This document shows, one piece after another, positions 57,437 to 64,000 of a DNA stretch of 64,000 bases. The notes beneath the pieces are model-generated. The model made no database searches. It was given only the letters and a program-made list of their open reading frames with translations, and was not told the origin of the DNA. The stretch covers positions 93,748,612 through 93,812,611 of the forward strand of contig CM043945.1 in assembly GCA_014529385.2 (NCBI GenBank), written 5' to 3'. Positions within the stretch are counted from its first letter, which is position 1. Every line of letters starts with the position of its first letter. The position numbers were made by a program, and so were the translations under genes. This DNA is from Adiantum capillus-veneris (taxonomy: Eukaryota > Streptophyta > Polypodiopsida > Polypodiales > Pteridaceae).

Positions 57437-58200
57437 GGAGGTGCTACCTAGGCTGGTGGGGCATACTGTTGCTCCCTCATATATCTCTTGTTGTAATAAC
57501 ACTCTTTTGTCACATGATTAGTCCATTTTTTCTTGATGGCACACCACTTCGATTGCTTAGCCTCTAGCTTAGAAAATGGGCTTATCCATTTGAGAACTTC
57601 TTCAATAAGTTGCACCTGGCTTAAAGCTGGCTCGTTCTTTTGTGTTGATTTTGTGGATATAGATCCACTACATTGTGATGAAAAATTATCATCTAAGTCT
57701 CTATAGTCACCTTTCTTGCAGAAAACACAATTGTCTACTAGATATATAGCTTCTTTGGTCAACTCGTTTAGCATTGTGCTCCTGTTTATATGCAGATACT
57801 TTTGAAGGTCCACATTCCTCAGTCCTTGGATGAATATCAACATGAGTCTTGATTGCATTGGTAAGTCTTCCACATGGTAGAATTTTATGTAGCATTTCAG
57901 TCTTGAAGCTACTTTTTGTATTGATTCTCCTTCTTTTTGCTTGAAGATATGGATTTGTGAGACCGTATTGTGGGTTATCCCTCTTTGAGATAATTCCTCA
58001 ATAAACTTGTCAAATACCTCTTCCATTGACTCAAAATATCTACGTTCAACTGAATTAAACCATGTGGCGGCATCCTCCTCTAGAGCTAACCCAAATCTTG
58101 CGAACTGCGTGGAAAAGTCTAGGACTTGCTCAAGTCTAATGACGCGCACAAATGCTGCCACATGATCTATTGGGTCTCTGTTTCAAGAATATTTCTTGTT
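57437..58200 (-). pseudogene. gypsy-3 gag core
   Basis: The 237-codon open frame 58,161-57,448 contains the retrotransposon gag domain: FARFGLALEEDAATWFNSVE, EVFDKFIEELSQRG, FKQKEGESIQKVASRLKCY and LIFIQGLRNVDLQKYLHIN. The frame extends upstream through VAAFVRVI to an NRDPIDH-type motif at about 58,190. It is the best preserved gag in the window and ends at a TAG (CAG-like context) just before the piggyBac insertion. Confidence 0.88.
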
Positions 58201-59264
58201 AACCCATTTTTGGACTTATGAAAAGGTCTGATTTTGCAGTGATCCATCAATCTCAGCATGGGATCCCCCATTCCTCCTCTATGAGCTTTTTCTGGTCTCG
58301 GATATGCTATGTGTTCCTCGCATAAGGGTGCTCCTAATCCATAATTCTTGATTGGTCTAGCAAGCGGTCATTACTCTTCTCAGACCCTTTCTCCTCATTG
58401 TCGTTCTCATGTGGTGCTTCAATCTTGGTCCGATTTTGCATTCTTGTTCTACTCTCATCCTAGTATTGCTAATGGAGTGGTGGTATTGGTGGTGCTTCCA
58501 GCCTTGATATGGTCTGATATCCACTCCTTTTCGTGTTCAGGTCTAGTGTTGCAAATTGCTTGAGCCATGATGGAAATGAAAATGACGAGGCTTGTGAGTT
58601 TTGAGGGTTTGAAAATGGATCTCTATTTGATTGCGATGTGGTGTCATATCATTTGAGAGGGATTCGTAGATTTGCTAGGGGTTTCTATGGGCGTTTGCTT
58701 CTCTTCAAAAGCCCGTGCCAATAGTTCTGGCGTTATTCCTTTCCCTACATCTTTTGGGTGAATTGGCTCGTATTCTTGTCCATACTTATCGACAAAATGA
58801 TATGGGTTCCAGCTAAAGAATCATACAAAAACAAGTACTAGAATTTGTCTTTGCTCAATTCATTCACATGGGTTCCATGCAACGGTGGTAGTAAGAGGTG
58901 ACTCTCCCCTCCCCGTGCTTGTAAATCCCAATATTCTCATGAATTGTAGCCACTCTCACTACTCTCTTGTCATGAATGTAGAATGCTCGAGAAAGAGTGA
59001 GTTTAGGAGGGGTCTGCATAACCATCTTCCCTTTTGCTATGTTTTCTTCATATCGATTGTAATTTTCAAGATCTTTGACAATGAGGTAGTGGTTTCCCTC
59101 CTCATCCCGGAATCTATCACCATTGCCGTTTACCATGATTACTGTCAATCCTCTCACTAGTCGTTCTTCAATACAGATGCATTGACATCTTTGAACATCA
59201 GCATACACTAGGGCTCCATGGGTGTTTGTTCCCTTTAGGACGATTGCCATGTATTTTGGTATGT
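58201..59264 (-). pseudogene. gypsy-3 gag N-terminal region
   Basis: The segment 59,264-58,864 is open on the minus strand and reads MAIVLKGTNTHGALVYADV, GNHYLIVKDLENYNRYEE and KLTLSRAFYIHDKRVVRVAT; I do not recognise its domain. From 58,863 to 58,200 the sequence is decayed and basic. The upstream end is cut by the piggyBac element at the TTAA at 59,265, so the gypsy-3 5' LTR is not in the window. Confidence 0.55.
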
Positions 59265-60645
59265 TTAACACGAGTTTGGTACCAAAAAGGACATTCTAGT
59301 GTCCTTTTTGTGTGTATTTAGAATAAATATAGCGTCTTTTTCATGGATCGTCTTGCCATCTCCTTTTTGAAGAGGATGTTTAATAGAAGATAAGAGCTAG
59401 GAAAAAAACGAAAGACTCACAAAAAAAGATAAATGACCTTTGCATAAAGCATCCCAAAGTTGACATGGTGAAAAAAAGCAAGATGGTGTTTACTCTGGGA
59501 GAGTTTCCTTCTTGAAGAAAAAAATCCACAATACAAGCAATCAATTTTCAAGACCTCTTTATGAGTATGGAAGTCTATCACAACCAATAATTCCTACAAT
59601 AAAGATCATTTTCATGATGGAAAAAATCCTTCTTTTTGGTTAGCGTCAACAAAACAACAATTCCCTATTGCACACATGGTAGCATATTCAAATTGGTATA
59701 TACAATGCGCATAACAATGTGGACTAACAAAAAAATCATAACCAAGAACAAGAGTCCAAGATACCAAATCAATGTACTCAGGATGCATAAGTGGATCTCA
59801 AGCTTGCACTGGACGATTATATGACCGCACAACTCACTTCGTTCTTATATCCATGCAATCATAGCCTATCATGGCATGGTATTTGTAGAAGCATGGATCC
59901 ACAAACAAGAACCATTTACATTTAGGGCAGCCATACATTGTTCTTGATGGATTCATTCCCATAACCTTATGCCCTTCATGTGTATGCTTCTTCCTTTTTA
60001 TCGCACAAACAAAGAAATACCTGCTTGCCTTTTGCACTCAACTTCCAAGGTGTATCCACCCATTGGACCACCTATGTACATTAAAGTTTTTGGTGCAACA
60101 TGATCCGCAAAATGGTTATCAACTAATTGCTCTTGAAACTTAAACATGAACTAAAAACAATCTTCCATTCTTCTTACCATGCAAACACTTCCATAGAATA
60201 TAGGAATTTTCCAGTACAGAGTCTAGCATTCCCCAAATTAGTGCATGCCACCATTTCCCACCATAGACAGTGGTCTCATGACTATAGACACTACCCAAAA
60301 CCATACTATCAAATACATCACAGTTGGATTTGCACTTATTATACACCAGTGCTACTTCAGGACAAGCAAGTGAAACTTTATGACCATTTCGAGTCCCAAT
60401 TTGTCTTATAACTTCTCCTTGCTGCATATCGAACACATTCAAAGAAAAATATATCGCTTTACTATCCTTCCAATTACAAGCCAAAAGACCCTTCTTTGCA
60501 TCATATGCAAACCGTGATGAGCCACGATCACCACACTCAAGGTTTAACATCCACACATTTGGAGAAATTTTCCTATTTGTCATGTAAGTGCCCATGCCTC
60601 CATATCCCTCCTTAGTCAAATGCCTCAAGTGCTTAAGTGATAAGG
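59265..60645 (-). mobile_element. piggyBac transposon, truncated
   Basis: The left end is TTAA (59,265-59,268) followed by CACGAGTTTGGTACC, related to the CACTAGGTTGGTAAC end of the 1.32-kb element, and then by a palindrome with arms AGGACA and TGTCCT. The transposase lies on the minus strand, so this is the transposase 3' side. The other end is not visible: clear transposase similarity stops near 60,645, where the sequence shared with the 3.1-kb repeat begins. Confidence 0.82.
59834..60645 (-). pseudogene. piggyBac transposase, C-terminal half
   Basis: piggyBac transposases cut and paste DNA at TTAA with a three-Asp catalytic centre. The minus strand reads SLKHLRHLTKEGYGGMGTY (the region just after the first Asp, which itself is not preserved), NWKDSKAIYFSLN with the second Asp, YNKCKSNCDVFD for the third-Asp motif (normally YN-x2-MGGVD-x2-D) and GGKWWHALIWGMLDSVLENS followed by YILW. 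A C-terminal cysteine-rich domain follows at about 60,050-59,834: RTMYGCPKCKWFLFVD and PCFYKYH. The main frame stops at TAA 60,140; the cysteine-rich part continues after two compensating frame changes. The stretch between (EQLVDNHFADHV) is plausible transposase sequence. The upstream reading through 60,817 enters shared repeat sequence. N-terminus, first Asp and start codon are missing, so this copy is inactive. Confidence 0.85.
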
Positions 60646-61119
60646 CATATTTAGGAATTTTCAGAATTATTCGAGTCCCATTTTTTAAATTGATATTTAA
60701 AATTGGAATCTTTTTTATTAAGTTTGACCTGATGGTTATTTTTGTGGAGCCGTTCTCCCATATAAAAAAGAGGCACAAGCGCATGATAGGGGGCTCAAAC
60801 TTAAGTTCAACCCTCATTTGGTGTTGCTGCTTCCTAGTAAATACAAAGATTGTTTGGGTATATAGTGGGCCTGTGTCTCAAACTATCCATTTTTTGATAA
60901 AAAGGGAACGAAGGTCAATGATTACTATTAAATTTTATAACCTCTTGATAGGCATTGTGCTTGAGCCTCATGCCCCTTATGTGTCTTCATTCCATGCCCC
61001 TTTGTGTAAGCTAACTTCACCTCTTGTTACATGATTACTACGCGTACATAAGTGGCATGAGTTTACAACTACCACCATGCTCAAGTTACCAATAGGACAT
61101 GATGATCACACTCAAAATT

Positions 61120-61960
61120 TGAGCCTCCATCTTGCTATAGGTATGTAAGGAGCATCCACCTTGCTATAGGTATGTAAGGAACATGACTCAGGGATCAACC
61201 TTGTTCTAAGTACATATGAAGCAACACAAGGCTGAAACTCTTTGCCTTGGTCTAGGTAGCGAATGGGTAAGTTCAAGCCTCCACCTTGATCTAGGTATGT
61301 AAGAACATGAGGTTCAAACTTATGTTGAGCTTGATGTCCCTTTAATACCTAAATCAAGGATGAAGTTCAAACTCTTGCAGCTATGCCCCCTAGGATGTAA
61401 GGAGTGTGAAGAGTTTGAGACTCTACTTTGTTCCAAACCCGTAGGTAAGTATATGTGGCCGGCTCAAACTTAAGTTCTTGCTCATACTCTAGGTATGTAA
61501 GAAGCATGAAGCTCAAACTTGAGTTCAAGCAATCGCCTTGTTCCAGGTATGTAAGGGACATGAGGCTCGAACTTAAGTTCGAGCCTTTGCCTTGCTCCTA
61601 ATTTATAGGTAAAAATTTGAGACTCCATCTTGTCCAAAGTTAGAAAGAGCATGAGGCTCGAACTTAAGTTTGAGCCTTTTCCTTGCTCCAAATTTATAGT
61701 AAAGTTTTGAGCCTCCATCTTGTCCAAAGTCAGAAAGAGCATGAGGCTCGAACTTAAGTTTGAGCCTTTGCCTTGCTCCAAATTTATAGGTAAAACTTTG
61801 AGCCTCCATCTTGTCCATGAGACTCGAACTTAAGTTCGAGCCTCCGCCTTGCTCTAGGCATGTAAGGGACATGAAAATTTAAACCTCCACCTTCCTCAAA
61901 ATCCATAAAGTGCATGAGGCTGGAGCCTATCGCTGTGTTGGCTATAAAATGCACACGAAC
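61120..61960. repeat. Minisatellite with a 22-bp palindrome (copy 2)
   Basis: Same structure as 32,330-33,170. The perfect palindrome with arms GGCTCGAACTT is at 61,564-61,585. This copy has fewer inserted bases in the GAACTTAAGTTTGA-type units than copy 1. Confidence 0.85.
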
Positions 61961-62610
61961 ACTCACATCACATACTTCAAAAACTTAAGTAAGGCTAGTA
62001 GAAAAATCTTTAAGCTTTTCAAACATATTAAACTACACACACTATAATCAAAACTAATCCTGCGTGTGTTTGCATGGCAGAATTGGCAAGGCATGAGCAT
62101 GGCCATGCATAAACTCGTGCCCTTGATTTGAGCATTTGTTGAGAAATTAAATGTAGATTAGCCCATTGATGAATGAATGGCATGTAGAATGGCATGTCTA
62201 GACAATTGCATGCTTCCCTTTAACTCCACCCTAATTACCAGTGCTTTTTGCCCAGCTTCTATTTCAGATCCTCTATCTCCATGTGGATGATTCTTTAAGA
62301 ACCCAAGGACTTACAGAGGTTAAAGGGAAACTCACTATGCCCTACAAATTCTTTACAAAATTCCAATCACTACTAGTAGGGTGATGGGGTAAAAGCACCA
62401 ACTATCCCAAAAAACGATGTTGACTCACACTGTAGCTTGCTATTTTACCATATGCACGGAACATGCCAACATGTGCATTTCAAGCATTTTCCATTTTCAA
62501 AACTTTTTGAGGGGCTACAACTCTCGTAAGCCCTCCTCATAACTTATGCAATCATGGTGTGTGAAGACGAGTTCTCAAGAGTATGAGTCCCTCCAACCCC
62601 TCATGTTGTT

Positions 62611-62822
62611 GGGTGGGACGGGACTCCGATATTTTCATGCTAATTCCATTGCATGGGGATCATCTAGTTGCGGCCTCGAGGATGCACTATGTAATCATGT
62701 TAATGTATAATGTGAATTCGAAAGGAGGAGTTTTAAAATGCAAAAAATTTAGGCAATTTAACAGAAATACATTAAAATAAGGGGTCTTTATATTCAATTT
62801 TGGGAAAAATTACTAAAATAAG
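62611..62822. repeat. Local 212-bp duplication unique to copy 2
   Basis: A ~65-bp block (GGGTGGGACGGGACTCCGAT onward to CATCTAGTTG) at 62,611 is repeated at 62,823, with about 147 bp of AT-rich sequence between. Copy 1 has the block only once, at about 33,820. Confidence 0.85.
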
Positions 62823-64000
62823 GGGTGGGATGGGACTCCAATATCTTTCATGCTAATTCCATTGCACGGGGATCATCTAGTTGTGGCTCTGCAACCATTG
62901 TCTCCACAATCACCTACATCCATAGTTTGCAACCACCATCTCCACTGTGACTGGCTGTAGCCACGTCTGCAAATCACCATCGCAGTCGTCTGCAAAGTAC
63001 CATCTCCACTGTTGTCTGCATCTGCAAACCACTATCATCACCAGCATCATGTGAGGTTATTTTCCAACGCCAGTGCGACTCATTCAAGGAGACCAATTTG
63101 ATGTTATATACCACCAATGGCACTGCACAAAGACCCGTGTGGGGTTGTTCTAGGGCTGTTGTCCGCCACTCTGTAGCTACATCACCACCATCATCGTATC
63201 AAGGACTTTCTTGTCTACCACTCAGGGAGACCTGGCCGAAGAGGCCATTTCCTATTGTGATTTGCAGCTACTGTCTCACCATCGTCACATGGTATGAATG
63301 GCCACTGCACTTTGCCCCTAGCATCTACTTCAGTGCAACACTTAACGCCGATGAGCGGTATCAACTAACAGCGGTAGGGGAGAACCTCTGTCATAATCTG
63401 ACGGCTTTGAAGTTTGAATTTCAAAATTCAAATCAAAGTGCATTTCTTTAATGAGGCTCAGTTTTTTTTTTGTCTTGAGCTAACCAATGGTGCCCACCAT
63501 TCCATTTTCATGAGACCACCCAATGAGCACCCACGCCCTTTTGCTAGACTCTAGAAGCAATGTCTCAAAGATGTCATCTCACTCGAACTCGAGCTCAAGC
63601 TTCAACGCTTCTTGGATGTTCTAGCTCAAGACTTTGAAGATGCACAAAGTACTATGCACCCTCAACAAAGCGTCAACCAGGAGTATGCACCATCAACCAA
63701 GCGTCGACCGAGAGTATGCACCCTCACAAGAGGTTCTAGATGTAGACTTTGAAGATGCACAAGACTATGCAGTCTCAACGCTTATTAGAAGAGGTTTAGG
63801 TTACAATGATACAAATATGTGCAAGCAGACTCCAAGGTAGTCAGCTTGCAAGATCTTTACAACTAGTCTTAGAATTGAGAAACCTCTTCTCTATGTTTAT
63901 GTCAACACAATTTGGAACGCCCATTTCGTTTGTAGGCATTTTCAAAGAGCCTTGATCCAAACTTTCAATCTTGACAACATCTTTTGAGACAAAACTTTTG

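Larger units (their letters stand above)
60646..64000. repeat. 3.1-kb dispersed repeat, copy 2 (runs off window)
   Basis: Nearly identical to 31,858-34,998 along its length. It differs by an extra ~212 bp at 62,611-62,822, small indels in the minisatellite and scattered substitutions. No gene is supported; the open frames are minisatellite products or short frames in the CTCAACAAAGCG-rich tail. The left edge joins the piggyBac transposase. Confidence 0.9.

Overview
The window is nuclear DNA from a land plant with a large, repeat-filled genome. The evidence is an intact, intronless, plastid-type class I phospholipase A1 gene, Ty1/copia and Ty3/gypsy LTR retrotransposons of plant type primed by initiator tRNA-Met, long CT/GA and CA microsatellites, and about one gene in 64 kb. 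A gymnosperm is my best guess; a fern or another large-genome plant cannot be excluded. Everything except the lipase gene is transposon debris, simple repeat or unidentified degenerate coding sequence.

Layout. 1-3,700: gene-free, with a diverged ~280-bp tandem array carrying a palindrome, then a ~35-bp minisatellite. 3,790-7,530: 5' LTR, primer-binding site, gag, protease and truncated RT of a plus-strand gypsy element (gypsy-1). 8,436-16,750: a long decayed minus-strand coding region that I do not recognise, split by a solo LTR of gypsy-1 (about 11,628-12,691). 17,540-23,400: a second plus-strand gypsy pol (gypsy-2) split by a 1.2-kb foldback element containing three hairpins. 25,505-28,660: a complete copia insertion (copia-B, minus strand, TSD AGTAG) whose gag-protease segment is inverted. 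31,408-36,553: a pair of 280-bp direct repeats around copy 1 of a 3.1-kb dispersed repeat. 37-39.2 kb: dense microsatellites. 39,797-41,539: the lipase gene (minus) with a TATA box and a CT-repeat leader. 43.0-44.14 kb: a truncated second copia-B. 44,156-49,620: a nearly complete plus-strand copia (copia-A) with an extra LTR at its 5' end. 49.63-59.26 kb: a minus-strand gypsy (gypsy-3) from integrase back to gag. 60,646-64,000: copy 2 of the 3.1-kb repeat.

The most interesting content is a pair of piggyBac-type DNA transposons embedded in gypsy-3. One is a 1.32-kb non-autonomous element at 56,109-57,436 flanked by TTAA, with matching inverted ends; removing it rejoins the gypsy-3 reading frame. 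The other begins at a TTAA at 59,265 with related ends and encodes the C-terminal half of a piggyBac transposase, including the cysteine-rich domain. piggyBac elements are, to my knowledge, unusual in land plants.

A second theme is mutational decay by C-to-T change. The copia-A gag-pol frame is unbroken by indels over 1,393 codons and carries five stops, at least three of which are TAG at conserved Gln (CAG) positions, a CHG methylation context. The unidentified minus-strand region shows stops at apparent Trp positions, the same change on the other strand. Assignments rest on reading motifs by eye; no database search was possible.
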